64,000 nucleotides of DNA, from assembly GCA_947166385.1 (NCBI GenBank), contig CAMVEB010000006.1, positions 62,001-126,000 on the forward strand, given 5' to 3'. This stretch comes from an uncultured Clostridia bacterium. Its GTDB lineage: Bacteria > Bacillota > Clostridia > Christensenellales > Aristaeellaceae. Of the stretch, positions 8,082-16,554 are shown one piece after another (positions within the stretch are counted from its first letter, which is position 1; each line of letters begins with the position of its first letter). The position numbers and the translations under genes were made by a program. The notes below the pieces were generated by a model, which saw nothing but the letters and a program-made list of their open reading frames with translations, had not been told where the DNA came from and searched no databases.

Positions 8082-9278
8082 TCATTGCCCGGACATCATG
8101 CTGAAGACGGTTGTCAGTATTTCACCCAGTTTCGCTCCGTCCAGCTGCTTGATCGGTGCGATGGAGACCAGCTGGTAAATTCCCTGTACGCCGATGAGCG
8201 CGATCAGCGCGATGCCCGCCACGGGGATCAGCACGCCCACCAGCTTGTTCTTCGGAATCCTGGTATAGTTGAACAGCAGGACGATCGGCGCGAAGAAGAT
8301 CAGGCACGAGGATTTTCCGAAGCCGATGGAAATCGCGATCGTGTTGGCGAACGCCTTTTCAGACGCGAACATCGCGTCCAGCGCTTCTTGGGATCCGGCC
8401 TGTCCGGCCAGCAGGAAGATCGCGATGATTACGTCGATGATACCGGCAATGAGCAGGACCACGGCGGTATAGACGGAGAAATGCCAGGAGTTCCGGTTTG
8501 TTTTCAGGAATGCCTGATAATCTTCATGCGTCTTGCCGTGCCGGCAGTAACGCAGCTCCCGTGTCTTGATATGGATCGCCAGGAACACGAAGACCAGGAA
8601 CGTCATCGGCGGCTTCACCGTCAGCAGCGGGAAGATCCAGGAGGGAAGCGTGATGCTTCCGGCGGCGGCCCTGCCCTTGAGGATGATGCTGACGATTTCA
8701 TAAGCGATGGGAAGGAGGGTAAAGGCACGGAAGATATAAATCTTCTTCCCGGTGAAGATTTTCGTCGGCCGGGCGTTCATGAAATACATGACCAGCGTGC
8801 ACAGCAGCAGGTCGACAAAAATGTTGAAGGCGAAAAAGCCTCTCGGGCTGACGCCGTAGAAGGACGTCATGACCAGGGGATACGCTTCTTTCGGATCCTT
8901 CAGGAGCAGTCCCACGGTGCCGACGACATACCGGTTGAAGAAGATCATGAATCCCACGAAGATCCCGGCCATGGCGCCGCCGTTCCGGAGCAGCTGTTTT
9001 TTGTATCCGTCGGTATTGTTCAGGATCCGCGCGAAGTTTGCCATCAGCAGGAACGGCAGGGACATTTCGGCGATGTAGCTGATAATGTCACTGATGGTCG
9101 CGAATCGCTGCGTATCATTCGGATTCACCTTCATGGCGATCTTCATCAGCGACATGACCACGGTGATCACGATGCACGTCCAGCCCAGAATCTGGAAGGA
9201 CTGGAAGGACAGCGGCCCGCTGTATTTGATGTCGTTGTGGATGCTCTGTTCATGGAGCTTGACGCGTTTTTTTGCCAT
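8082..9278 (-). CDS. Polytopic membrane protein of unknown function
   Basis: A 398-residue protein with a basic start (MAKKRVKLHEQ) and roughly nine or ten hydrophobic segments. I recognise no catalytic or transport motif. A soluble loop (RYCRHGKTHEDYQAFLKTNRNSW, about residues 240-265, partly quoted) separates the two halves. The start is supported by GGAGG 8-9 bases upstream. It is sandwiched between mscS and a potassium channel on the same strand with gaps of only 29 and 43 bases, so the three may form one unit transcribed from the box promoter in front of mscS. A role in ion or osmotic balance would fit the neighbours but is only a guess by association. Confidence 0.75.
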   Translation of the reverse strand: MAKKRVKLHEQSIHNDIKYSGPLSFQSFQILGWTCIVITVVMSLMKIAMKVNPNDTQRFATISDIISYIAEMSLPFLLMANFARILNNTDGYKKQLLRNGGAMAGIFVGFMIFFNRYVVGTVGLLLKDPKEAYPLVMTSFYGVSPRGFFAFNIFVDLLLCTLVMYFMNARPTKIFTGKKIYIFRAFTLLPIAYEIVSIILKGRAAAGSITLPSWIFPLLTVKPPMTFLVFVFLAIHIKTRELRYCRHGKTHEDYQAFLKTNRNSWHFSVYTAVVLLIAGIIDVIIAIFLLAGQAGSQEALDAMFASEKAFANTIAISIGFGKSSCLIFFAPIVLLFNYTRIPKNKLVGVLIPVAGIALIALIGVQGIYQLVSIAPIKQLDGAKLGEILTTVFSMMSGQ

Positions 9279-9307
9279 AATCGTTTTCCTCCATATAAAT
9301 AATAAAG

Positions 9308-10102
9308 TTATTTCATATGAACGTCCATCTGCGGATAGGGGGCGGTGATGCCCGCTTCATCCAGGGCGCGCCGGCAGTTTTCCAGCAGGCGGAAATGGAC
9401 GGGCCAGTAATTCTCCGTGGTCACCCAGACCCGGACCGTGAACTCCAGTGCGTTGTCGGCGCATTTGGTCAGGTTCACCGACGGCGCGGGGTCCGCCAGC
9501 AGGTCCTTTTCCCCGGAAACCATTTTCCGGAGGATATCGTACACCTCGTCGATGCTTTTTTCGTAACCGGCGGTGAAGACCAGATCCAGCCGCCTGGTGC
9601 CTTCCCGGGTGTAGTTGACGATGGCGGTGTTGGTCAGGGTGCCGTTGGGCAGGTTGATCTGCCGGTTGTCAACGGTGGTGATCTCCGTATAGAAGGTACC
9701 GATGTTTTTCACGGTCCCCTCGTTATCCCCGATTTTCACGTATTCCCCGGCGCGAATCGGCTTGAAGAGCAGCAGGATGAACCCGCCGACCAGATTGCCA
9801 AGCACACCCTGCATGGCCAGGCTGACCGCGACGCCCGCGGAGCCGAGCAGCGTAACGATGGACGTCATGGGAACGCCCATGGTATTCACGGCGGTCAGAA
9901 TCACGAGGAGATACAGAAGAACCCGGATCAGGTTTTTGATGAAGCCCCGCAGCGTGGGCTCCATCTTCATTTTGTGCTCATTGCGTTCGATGATCTTGAC
10001 GATCCAGTGAACCAGAAAGAAGCCGACTGCCAGGATGATAAGACCGCGCAGGAGATCCACGCCCGCGGTGGTGAAAAAGTTCTTGATCGTATCCCAGTTC
10101 AT
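9308..10102 (-). CDS. mscS: Small-conductance mechanosensitive channel, MscS family
   Basis: A 264-residue protein, close to the usual length for minimal MscS. Three transmembrane helices occupy the first 110 residues; the pore-lining helix is the Gly/Ala-rich run LLGSAGVAVSLAMQGVLGNLVGGF, split here by position: LLGSAGVAVSLAMQ then GVLGNLVGGF (about 84-107). The cytoplasmic beta domain (GEYVKIGDNEGTVKNIG, NLPNGTLTN) and the alpha/beta domain follow. It opens on membrane tension and releases solutes during hypo-osmotic shock. GGAGG lies just before ATG 10102. Its promoter carries the shared ACGCTTT double-heptamer box, which links this channel to glgB and the secreted S41-like gene in one predicted regulon. 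Confidence 0.92.
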   Translation of the reverse strand: MNWDTIKNFFTTAGVDLLRGLIILAVGFFLVHWIVKIIERNEHKMKMEPTLRGFIKNLIRVLLYLLVILTAVNTMGVPMTSIVTLLGSAGVAVSLAMQGVLGNLVGGFILLLFKPIRAGEYVKIGDNEGTVKNIGTFYTEITTVDNRQINLPNGTLTNTAIVNYTREGTRRLDLVFTAGYEKSIDEVYDILRKMVSGEKDLLADPAPSVNLTKCADNALEFTVRVWVTTENYWPVHFRLLENCRRALDEAGITAPYPQMDVHMK

Positions 10103-10194
10103 TTCTGTCCTCCTATTGGCTTTTCCGCGGCGGAATGGGATTTTTGCCGTGTCGGTTTCCGACGGCGGCCATTCCGGTGTTCAACGTTAAAAGC

Positions 10195-10228
10195 ATTATA
10201 ACAGACAAAGCGTTACAAAAGCGTAACA
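10195..10228 (-). promoter_or_regulatory. ACGCTTT double-heptamer promoter of mscS
   Basis: Read on the minus strand: GTTACGCTTTTGTAACGCTT with heptamers ACGCTTT at 10224-10218 and 10213-10207 (11 bp apart), six bases, then a consensus -10 TATAAT at 10200-10195. The -35 position (17-bp spacer) reads CGCTTT, so basal recognition should be weak and activator dependent. The 5' leader to mscS is about 85 bases and can fold GGAATGG with CCATTCC around an inner hairpin. Confidence 0.6.
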
Positions 10229-10242
10229 CAAAACCTGTGTTT

Positions 10243-11025
10243 TTATGATTTTTCAGGATTTTCCAACGCTCCATGCGTCAGTTCCGCCCAGTTGTACTGA
10301 GTCATGTACTCGCCCCGATAGGCGTTGATGGCCCAGGGCTTGCCCCTCTTCCAGTCGTAGTAGTCGCAGTCCACCAGGTCCGCCCGGATGCCCCGCCGCT
10401 GCCAGGCGTTGATCAGGACATCCGCGCAGCCCGCCGCGGTGAAGGTATCGGTCAGATCTTTCCGCAGCGTACGGAGATACGAGGCGTTCACATTCCTGTC
10501 CCAGATCGTTGCGGCGATCTCAGCGCCGGTGCACAGGGTTTCCCGGTCGACCAGATAAGCCAGGTATTCCTTTGTTTTCTCCCGGCAGAATGCCACCGGA
10601 TGGCCGTCGATGTACACTTCAAAATTCCCGAAGCACTGGAAACGCACCCGGTGCGGGGAGGGCATGACAGGATGGCGCAGATTATCCAGTTCGGCGCGCA
10701 CGTCCTCCGCGGTGATGGGTTTTTTCAGATACCCGCTGGCGTGAAGGTTCAGGGCGTCGCGCATATAGTCGTCGTACCCGGTGGCGAAGATCACATTCAG
10801 CCGGGGGCAGCGGAGCTTCAGGGCTTTGGCCAGCTCCACGCCGCTCATGCACGGCATCTCCGCGTCGGCAAACAGCACATCCGGCGTCTCTCCGCCCTCT
10901 GCCGCCGCGATGAGATCGGCGGGCCGGTCAAATTCCCGGATCTCAGCGTCAGGCGTGGCTTCGGCAATGGCGCGGCAAAGGATCCGCAGGGCTTTGGGTT
11001 CATCGTCTATGGCAAAAATCCTCAT
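10243..11025 (-). CDS. Response regulator with OmpR/SARP-like output domain (second system)
   Basis: A 260-residue paralog of the regulator at 5083-5895. The receiver domain has DDE near residue 7, the phospho-acceptor Asp in VLFADAEMPCMSG (about 53), Thr in FATGYD and Lys in YLKKPI. The winged-helix half contains CFGNFEVYIDGHPVAF, KTKEYLAYLVDR and TGAEIAATIWD, then DCDYYDW and the tail YMTQYNWAELTHG, nearly the same tail layout as its paralog. ATG 11025 overlaps the kinase stop by 4 bases; the longer upstream frame is not used. Its own kinase is broken, so phosphorylation may come from another kinase (the intact paralog at 3809 is an obvious candidate) or be lost. It is the nearest candidate binder for the ACGCTTT boxes. 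Confidence 0.88.
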   Translation of the reverse strand: MRIFAIDDEPKALRILCRAIAEATPDAEIREFDRPADLIAAAEGGETPDVLFADAEMPCMSGVELAKALKLRCPRLNVIFATGYDDYMRDALNLHASGYLKKPITAEDVRAELDNLRHPVMPSPHRVRFQCFGNFEVYIDGHPVAFCREKTKEYLAYLVDRETLCTGAEIAATIWDRNVNASYLRTLRKDLTDTFTAAGCADVLINAWQRRGIRADLVDCDYYDWKRGKPWAINAYRGEYMTQYNWAELTHGALENPEKS

Positions 11026-12045
11026 GGTGTGTTCGCCCCTTTCGGTATGGTGATGGTGACGCGGGTGCCTTTTCCCGGCGCGGAGGCGATGTTCAGCGTC
11101 CCGCCGCACATTTGGGCAAGCCGCTCCCGCACATTCCGAAGACCGATGTGGGAGCGGTCCGGATCCTTCGGCGGCTGTTCCGGATCAAAGCCGGGGCCGG
11201 TATCGGTGACGGTGATTTCATAATGGTCAGCATATTCCCTGGTGGCAATGGCCACCTCTCCCCGGCCGTCGCTGTTGCCGCGCACGCCGTGGCGCACGGC
11301 GTTTTCCGCGATCGGCTCCAGGGTCAGGGGCGGCAGCGAAAAGGTTTCGCACTGAATGTCGTACCGCACGGTCAGTTTGTCCTCAAAGCGCATCTGCTCC
11401 AGCGTCAGGTATTCCCGGGTATGCTCCAGTTCCTCGGGGAAGGGAATGGGGGCGCTGGTCTGCATGGCGTCCATATTGCCGCGCAGGTATTTGGCGAACT
11501 GGATGGTAGCGTTTTCCGCCTGCTCCGGGTTTGTGCGGCACAGGTCCTGGATCACCGTAAGCGATCATGATGCCGCTGACAATATGGCTGGTGTACCCCA
11601 GCGGGCCGCGGACAAAACGATTGCTCTTCGTGATGGAAAAAGCCACCGGCGAAAAAAGGGCTGTCAGAAAAACGGCGGCGTTCACCGCGGCCAGGCCCCA
11701 GAACAGCTTATAGCTTTTGTCCGGCTCGATAATATAGAAAAAAAGCAGTACCACGATGGGCCGCGCCGTATATCCGCAGATGGACTGGATCGTTCTCAGC
11801 ACCGCCGGGAGGTCGTGCGTATTCAGATAGGCGGAAGCCAGATCCTGCCCCACCAGGCTCAGCTCCAGCGCGATGATCGCGAACATGATCCGTCTCTGCT
11901 TTTTGAGGATATACGGATCAAAAAGCACAATCAGGAACAGCAGCAGGATTTGCAGGAGATTCGGCAGCAGCGCACGGTTGGCCAGATACGACAGAGGAGT
12001 CGCTTCAATGGCTTCCTGCATGGTGATATATCCAGGGGTAAACAT
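11022..12045 (-). pseudogene. Sensor histidine kinase with deletion of the phosphoacceptor region
   Basis: The first frame (12045 to about 11560) encodes six or so membrane segments homologous in layout to the kinase at 3809. It ends at GIMIAY, then runs out of frame. Another frame picks up at about 11565 with TVIQDLCRTNPEQAE and continues through FAKYLRGN, the ATPase N box IAENAVRHGV, DTGPGF and GTRVTITIP to TGA at 11022-11024. Compared with the intact paralog, about 45-50 residues are missing, including the whole QPHFLFN motif with the phosphorylated His. The junction lies in GCTTAC, which could be shared by both ends (microhomology). Even if the frame were restored the protein could not autophosphorylate. 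The downstream regulator gene is intact. Confidence 0.88.
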
Positions 12046-12155
12046 GATGCTCGGCCTCCCGTGATCCTACTTTTATATTTTATAGCAGGAATCAGCAGAA
12101 TGCAATATCAACAATCATCCGTTACCGGAAATAGTCCCGCGCCTGACGGAAAGTC

Positions 12156-12190
12156 AAAAAATGGCTCCCGGCGATCACTTCGCCGGGAGC
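12156..12190 (-). terminator. Strong terminator of the first S41-like gene
   Basis: An 11-bp perfect stem GCTCCCGGCGA / TCGCCGGGAGC (12164-12174 with 12180-12190) is followed, on the minus strand, by CCAT and six T residues. It lies just after the stop of the gene at 12212-14008 and separates it from the kinase gene. An almost identical hairpin occurs at 14934-14973. Confidence 0.85.
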
Positions 12191-12211
12191 TTCGTGCTGT
12201 TTCAGGGCCGT

Positions 12212-14008
12212 TTATGCCGCGGGAGCTTCCGCCTGCGCTTCGAACCACTCGTTGATCATCCGGTCCAGCATCACGTCGTCAAAGTAGGGTGTATAATCGC
12301 CGCACGAGAGGCGGGGATTCTTATTGGTCGGCGTTTCGGGCTCAATCCGTTCAAGGGGAAGGTCGGTCTTGCAGCCGCTTTCCACCGATACACCGTCCGC
12401 GGTCTGCAGGGTCCAGTTGGCGCTGGACATGAAGTATCCGCCGCCGCCCGTGAGAACGCTCATCTGCACGCTGCAGGAGCCGCCGCCGGTGGGCTCGCCG
12501 ATCAGAACCGCCCCGTGTTCCTGCATGACGCACGGGAACAGGTTGCCGCAGGAGAAAGAGGCCCGCGTGGTCAGCACGGCGTAGTTGAAGTCATACTTCA
12601 CTTCCTCATCCTTCTCATCAATCACACCGTCCAGGTTCTTGTCCGAATGCACGACCGCGTGCATGTGCTGGCGGGTGAGAGGATTGTAGCCGTAAAAGTT
12701 CTTTTCCCCGAACATCAGGTCCATCATGAACGCCAGCATATCGGAGCTGCCGCCGGCATTTGCTGTGAAATCGAACAGGATGTTTTGGATGGCGGGATTT
12801 TCGGAGGCTTTCTTCAGGCCGGTCCAGGTAATGCCGACCGCGTCCATGGGGATTTCTCCTGTGCCGGCATAATAAGCTTCCCAGCCGGCCTGGTCCCAGT
12901 TGAATGAGTTGATCCGGAGGATGGCGGTGCTGCCGCATTCCCGATAGAGATCCTCTCCCCAGAGTTCTGATCTGGTTGCCTGGATCGACGGCATCATCTG
13001 CCCCCGGGCCATGCTTGAGGTGGTGAGATAAGAGCCGATCCGGGGAAGCATTTGCTGCGTGATCTCCGGATACTGGAAGGTGGGTTGCAGGCAATTGGTT
13101 ACTGTACAGTAGGAGGTATGGCCGTCATCCAGGCCGGTGTTGAACAGGTCAAACATCGCCAGCAGGTATTCGACCATCCCGGGATTCATCAGGCGCTCTT
13201 TCATGGCCGGATCATCGTCCAGCGCGGCGTCAAGGCCTTTTTCACCGATGGCCGCGTCCAGTTTTGCCGTTCCGGGATGTCCGAAGAAATAATCCATGGC
13301 GAAGCAGAGCTCCGCGTAGTCTTCACGGATGACATCTTCCTCGCGCTGCTTTTCCCCGGTCATCAGGGCGCGCATGGTCTCCCCTTCATACCATTCGGCA
13401 GGCATGCCGCCGAGGTTGTTGATGTCCAGTGCCGGTTTCAGCACCTTTTCCCCGTTCCACAGGACGTAGTTCATCGCGACGTCGACGAACATCGTGGACA
13501 GCAGGGCCAGAGGCAGATAAACATCCTCCGCGTCCGCGTAAACCGGTATGCCGTATTTCGCGAAATCGAAAGTGACGGCAGCGGGCGAATCGTCAAACAC
13601 GATCTCGGAGTAATACGTCCAGGCGCAGGGGGAATCCTTGATGCCGGTCATATTCGTGTACGGAAGAGGCGGAAGCTGGAACTGCGCCCAGTCCGCGGCA
13701 TCGATGGTCCCGGCGGAAGGGTTTACCAGAACGGAGGAACCGTTGGAATTTGCTACCTCCCAGATGCCGCCGTCCAGGGGCGTCACCGTCAGATCCACGT
13801 TCCGCATGAAGGTCACATAGGCTTTCATGCCGTAATACGGCACATGCGGGGCGGCCGGATAGAACCGCAGGTCCATGCTGCCGACCTGTTCCTGCCCGGT
13901 CCAGACCCCGGTGGTCTGCACGGTACAATCTGCTCCTTCCGCCGTGGAGAAGGAGATCCCGGAGATCATCATGATGGCTGCGAGAAGCAAAGATAATGTT
14001 TTTCTCAT
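12212..14008 (-). CDS. Secreted S41-like (C-terminal protease superfamily) protein
   Basis: A 598-residue protein with a classic signal peptide (residues 1-24). Residues about 145-205 resemble a copper-amine-oxidase-type N-terminal fold (VYLPLALLSTMF...YVLWNGEKVL). The C-terminal half is the S41 fold: DDGHTSY (about 300), the long strand region ILFDFTANAGGSSD, the nucleophile loop TRASFSCGN (about 485) and GEPTGGGSCSVQ (about 510). In Tsp/CtpB enzymes the general-base Lys lies in GEPTFGKG; here the aligned residue is Gly and a Cys follows, so the usual Ser-Lys dyad is not visible. It may be inactive as a protease or use another mechanism. AGGAAAGG precedes ATG. No clear promoter is seen. Paralog at 20553-22460. 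Confidence 0.8.
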   Translation of the reverse strand: MRKTLSLLLAAIMMISGISFSTAEGADCTVQTTGVWTGQEQVGSMDLRFYPAAPHVPYYGMKAYVTFMRNVDLTVTPLDGGIWEVANSNGSSVLVNPSAGTIDAADWAQFQLPPLPYTNMTGIKDSPCAWTYYSEIVFDDSPAAVTFDFAKYGIPVYADAEDVYLPLALLSTMFVDVAMNYVLWNGEKVLKPALDINNLGGMPAEWYEGETMRALMTGEKQREEDVIREDYAELCFAMDYFFGHPGTAKLDAAIGEKGLDAALDDDPAMKERLMNPGMVEYLLAMFDLFNTGLDDGHTSYCTVTNCLQPTFQYPEITQQMLPRIGSYLTTSSMARGQMMPSIQATRSELWGEDLYRECGSTAILRINSFNWDQAGWEAYYAGTGEIPMDAVGITWTGLKKASENPAIQNILFDFTANAGGSSDMLAFMMDLMFGEKNFYGYNPLTRQHMHAVVHSDKNLDGVIDEKDEEVKYDFNYAVLTTRASFSCGNLFPCVMQEHGAVLIGEPTGGGSCSVQMSVLTGGGGYFMSSANWTLQTADGVSVESGCKTDLPLERIEPETPTNKNPRLSCGDYTPYFDDVMLDRMINEWFEAQAEAPAA

Positions 14009-14133
14009 GGTTGCGCGAATCCTTTCCTGTAATTTTTTGTGCTGTCAGTTCTTTTCGGGCTTTTCTGCCTTTTTTCCTTCATAATTTGCCTTTTTTTCAA
14101 AAAAATAAATTTTTTCTGTTTCAGGGGTTTTGT

Positions 14134-14166
14134 GTTACGCTTTTGCAACGGTTTGTGTGTTACACT
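14134..14166 (+). promoter_or_regulatory. ACGCTTT double-heptamer promoter of the 14.3 kb membrane protein gene
   Basis: GTTACGCTTTTGCAACGGTT: heptamers ACGCTTT (14137-14143) and ACGGTTT (14148-14154), six bases, then the -10-like TACACT (14161-14166). The spacing is identical to the four other copies. A 90-base leader follows, with a possible GCTGC/GCAGC hairpin. Confidence 0.55.
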
Positions 14167-14257
14167 GCTTCAGCTGCGTCGAAAAAAGATGTAGCAGCGA
14201 GCCTGTACTGAGTGATAAACTCATGAAGGAATATAAAAGAAAGAAGGAAGGAACCCC

Positions 14258-14911
14258 ATGAAATTCCCGAACACATTCAAAGGTATCAAAAAGATCTGGA
14301 CTGCTGAAATGCTGATGCTCCTTGGCGCTGTGCTGAGCATCGTTCTCCTGTTTGTCGTTGCCGGCAACACCGTGATGGACGGAGATGTCGTGGTCATCAA
14401 TGAGGAAGCGATCAAGACACCGGCCGCGATTCTCGGAATCGGCGCCGCCGTACTCATGCTGGTCGCGTTCCTGCTGAACCTGATCGGCATCATCAACTGC
14501 CGCAAGGATGACAAGAACTTCGTCAATGCCCTGATTGCGACTTTGCTGGGCGTTGTGTGCGGCGTGGTCAACGCGATCTGGGGCGAAGCGAAACCCCGCC
14601 TGGGCAGCTGGATGGAGTTTGTCATGGTGATGGAAAGCTGCTATGCTTCCTACTATGTCCTGACCGGCGTCAGCAATCTGTCCAAAGCCTATCCGGATGA
14701 AGCGACCAAAAAACTGGTTGACAGGTCCCGGAACTGGCTGCTCGGTTCCTTCAGCCTGTCTGCCGGCCTGAAACTGATCGTTGATATCTTTAACATCCAG
14801 GATGGAACCCCCAAGACGATCATGGCGATTGTCGCTGTTCTGGCGGAGATCATTTCCTATGTGATCTACCTGATGGCCCTGAACAAGAGCAAGAAAATGC
14901 TTGCCAGATAA
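14258..14911 (+). CDS. Small polytopic membrane protein, unknown function
   Basis: A 217-residue protein with about six hydrophobic segments: two in residues 15-40 and 58-85, one or two around 95-115 and 125-145, and two near the C-terminus (about 160-180 and 190-210). It ends NKSKKMLAR. I recognise no family motif. GAAGGAAGGA precedes the ATG. The gene is driven by an ACGCTTT box and lies divergent to the first S41-like gene; a remnant of a second copy sits directly behind the other S41-like gene (22464-22585). This repeated neighbourhood suggests that the secreted S41-like protein and this membrane protein work together, but that is inference. A bidirectional terminator follows. Confidence 0.75.
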   Translation: MKFPNTFKGIKKIWTAEMLMLLGAVLSIVLLFVVAGNTVMDGDVVVINEEAIKTPAAILGIGAAVLMLVAFLLNLIGIINCRKDDKNFVNALIATLLGVVCGVVNAIWGEAKPRLGSWMEFVMVMESCYASYYVLTGVSNLSKAYPDEATKKLVDRSRNWLLGSFSLSAGLKLIVDIFNIQDGTPKTIMAIVAVLAEIISYVIYLMALNKSKKMLAR

Positions 14912-14933
14912 TTTCGAAAACAGATAGAAAGTC

Positions 14934-14973
14934 AAAAAATGGCTCCCGGCGATTAAACTTCGCCGGGAGTTTT
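14934..14973. terminator. Bidirectional terminator between convergent genes
   Basis: Stem CTCCCGGCGA / TCGCCGGGAG (14943-14952 with 14960-14969), with TTTT on the plus side and six T residues on the minus side. It serves the membrane protein gene (plus) and the acyltransferase gene (minus). The left arm and flanking GTCAAAAAATGG are nearly identical to the hairpin at 12156-12190. Confidence 0.82.
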
Positions 14974-14987
14974 CATTACTTGAACCG

Positions 14988-16298
14988 TCAGTCAAATATC
15001 ATACCGTCCCGCCAGTTCGTCCGCGACAGGGTGAAGTGCTGCTCGGGAATGCGTTCAAACGGAATCCCGTGATCTTTGATCGCCTGCTCCATCGCGTCCG
15101 TGATGGGAGAAATATCGCTGCAGGCCAGGGTGGTGATGCGGAAGTACCCGTTGTGCTCGATGACATTCATGTGCAGGGTGTTTCCCATGGCGGGCTGGCA
15201 CAGGAACCGCACGTCCGTGATCTGCTCCGAATAGCCCGTTTTATGCAGGGAACCGATATAATCCGTATAGAAGGTATCATGGGATATGGACGTAAATCCG
15301 GGGATTATTTTGATTTCTTCCCGATAATCCGTGGCTTCTCCCATCCGCTTGCGGTACATACCGCCGAGATAATTATACTGGAAACGGTACAGATCGGTGT
15401 TCATCTGCATCTTCAGCAGGCCCCGGAGCTTCGCGGCGCGCTGAGCGTAAGGCAGGGCGTCCATGGGCGTTCTGTGAACGGGCAGGATCAGCCTGGAAGA
15501 GCAGTTTTTAAAGGTTTCCTCACAGCCCAGCATCCGCCGGACGGATACAGGAATATTGGCCACGATCGGCGCGTCCGCGTCCGGATGGACCCGCAGGATC
15601 GCCTCGCCGACCAGCATGGAAAACAGGACGGCCGGGGAGGTTCCGTTTTCCTTCACAAAGGCCATCAGCTCTCCGGAGGGCAGGCGGAAGCCGTATTCCA
15701 GCACATCTCCGGAAGGATTGGCGATGATTTCCGGCAGATGATAAGGCTTCGGCTGTTCCTTTTTTTCCGGCATTTTGAATTCCGGTGAAACTTCATAAGT
15801 TTTCGAACAGGGCTCAAACGTTTCCGCGTCCGTCATCTGATTCTTGTCACAGCGGATGCCGTTCGGATCATATTCTGTGCCGTCCTTCATGCAGTAATAG
15901 CAATACAGCACGGATTCCAGGAAAGCGTTGAGCCCCTGCCCGTCGCAGAACCCGTGGAACATGGAGAACCAGGTTTTGTTTCCGTCCCAGGTAAGGTCCA
16001 GCAGATGATAGTTGGTTTCCGCCCCGCCGACCCGGCGGATTTTGTCGGTATGCGCGACGGTCATGGGCAGCGGGTTCTCCGCGTAATACACAGCGCCGTG
16101 TTCCACCGTGAAGGTATCCGTCAGATAGGGCATCCGCTGAAGTGCCCTGTCCATGGCGCGCTGGAGCAGTTCCCCGTCGATCTCCTCCCGGTGGCTGATC
16201 TCCACGGTGTAGACGGTCATTTCAACCGGCAGATAGACATAAGGGGTGGCGGAAAGGGCCAGTTCTTTTTTTCTGAATTCCGGACGTTGGTTACTCAT
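14988..16298 (-). CDS. CoA-dependent acyltransferase / condensation-domain superfamily protein
   Basis: A 436-residue cytoplasmic protein. The catalytic motif MFHGFCDGQGLN (His about residue 115) is the HxxxD signature of the chloramphenicol acetyltransferase, condensation-domain and alcohol O-acetyltransferase superfamily. The second half has the expected N-P-V-like loop (VANIPVSVRRML) and a TYD-like region near FTSISHDTF. The family joins an acyl group from a thioester to an alcohol or amine. There is no carrier protein or adenylation gene nearby, so it is probably a stand-alone acyltransferase; the substrate is unknown. AAAGGAG precedes ATG 16298. Its promoter carries the ACGCTTT box back to back with that of glgB, so the two genes should respond together. 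Confidence 0.75.
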   Translation of the reverse strand: MSNQRPEFRKKELALSATPYVYLPVEMTVYTVEISHREEIDGELLQRAMDRALQRMPYLTDTFTVEHGAVYYAENPLPMTVAHTDKIRRVGGAETNYHLLDLTWDGNKTWFSMFHGFCDGQGLNAFLESVLYCYYCMKDGTEYDPNGIRCDKNQMTDAETFEPCSKTYEVSPEFKMPEKKEQPKPYHLPEIIANPSGDVLEYGFRLPSGELMAFVKENGTSPAVLFSMLVGEAILRVHPDADAPIVANIPVSVRRMLGCEETFKNCSSRLILPVHRTPMDALPYAQRAAKLRGLLKMQMNTDLYRFQYNYLGGMYRKRMGEATDYREEIKIIPGFTSISHDTFYTDYIGSLHKTGYSEQITDVRFLCQPAMGNTLHMNVIEHNGYFRITTLACSDISPITDAMEQAIKDHGIPFERIPEQHFTLSRTNWRDGMIFD

Positions 16299-16330
16299 GG
16301 ATCATGCTTCTCCTTTGCTTTGCTGATAAT

Positions 16331-16364
16331 AATATAACATACCGATCGTTGCAAAAGCGTGACA
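16331..16364 (-). promoter_or_regulatory. ACGCTTT double-heptamer promoter of the acyltransferase gene
   Basis: On the minus strand: GTCACGCTTTTGCAACGATC with heptamers ACGCTTT (16360-16354) and ACGATCG (16349-16343), six bases, then the -10 TATATT (16336-16331). The second heptamer keeps only the ACG core. The leader is short (about 25-30 bases) and contains the ribosome binding site. Confidence 0.55.
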
Positions 16365-16396
16365 AAAGAACAAAAAATTTATGCAAATGCGTTTAT

Positions 16397-16429
16397 GTTA
16401 CGCTTTTGTAACGCTTTGTGTGTTATTAT
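16397..16429 (+). promoter_or_regulatory. ACGCTTT double-heptamer promoter of glgB
   Basis: GTTACGCTTTTGTAACGCTT: two perfect ACGCTTT heptamers (16400-16406 and 16411-16417), six bases, then -10 TATTAT (16424-16429). The -35 position reads CGCTTT. This copy and the mscS copy have the two best heptamer pairs. Confidence 0.6.
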
Positions 16430-16443
16430 ACAATCAGATCAAT

Positions 16444-16543
16444 AGGCATCGTAGTGGCAGTGAGGCAGGTGCCGCAGGAACTGATCCAGCAGAATAACCT
16501 TCCGCCGCTTCCCAACGGGGCATCGGTGGGAACAGAAAGAAAG
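16444..16543 (+). ncRNA. Structured 5' leader of glgB (candidate cis-regulatory RNA)
   Basis: Three helices can be drawn: GTGGCA with TGCCGC (16454-16459 / 16470-16475), CTG-ATC-CAG (16481-16489) inside a GGAA/TTCC clamp (16477-16480 / 16500-16503), and CCGCCG with CGGTGG (16502-16507 / 16524-16529). The second S41-like gene has a homologous leader (20454-20543) in which all three helices are kept by different base pairs. No known riboswitch class is recognised. The segment ends in the AGAAAGGAG ribosome binding site. Confidence 0.5.
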
Positions 16544-16554
16544 GAGCTGCAGCC

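Noticed and set aside
8070-9302. Plus-strand frame opposite the 8.1-9.3 kb membrane protein
   Set aside because: Shadow frame; the minus strand has GGAGG, hydrophobic segments and operon spacing.
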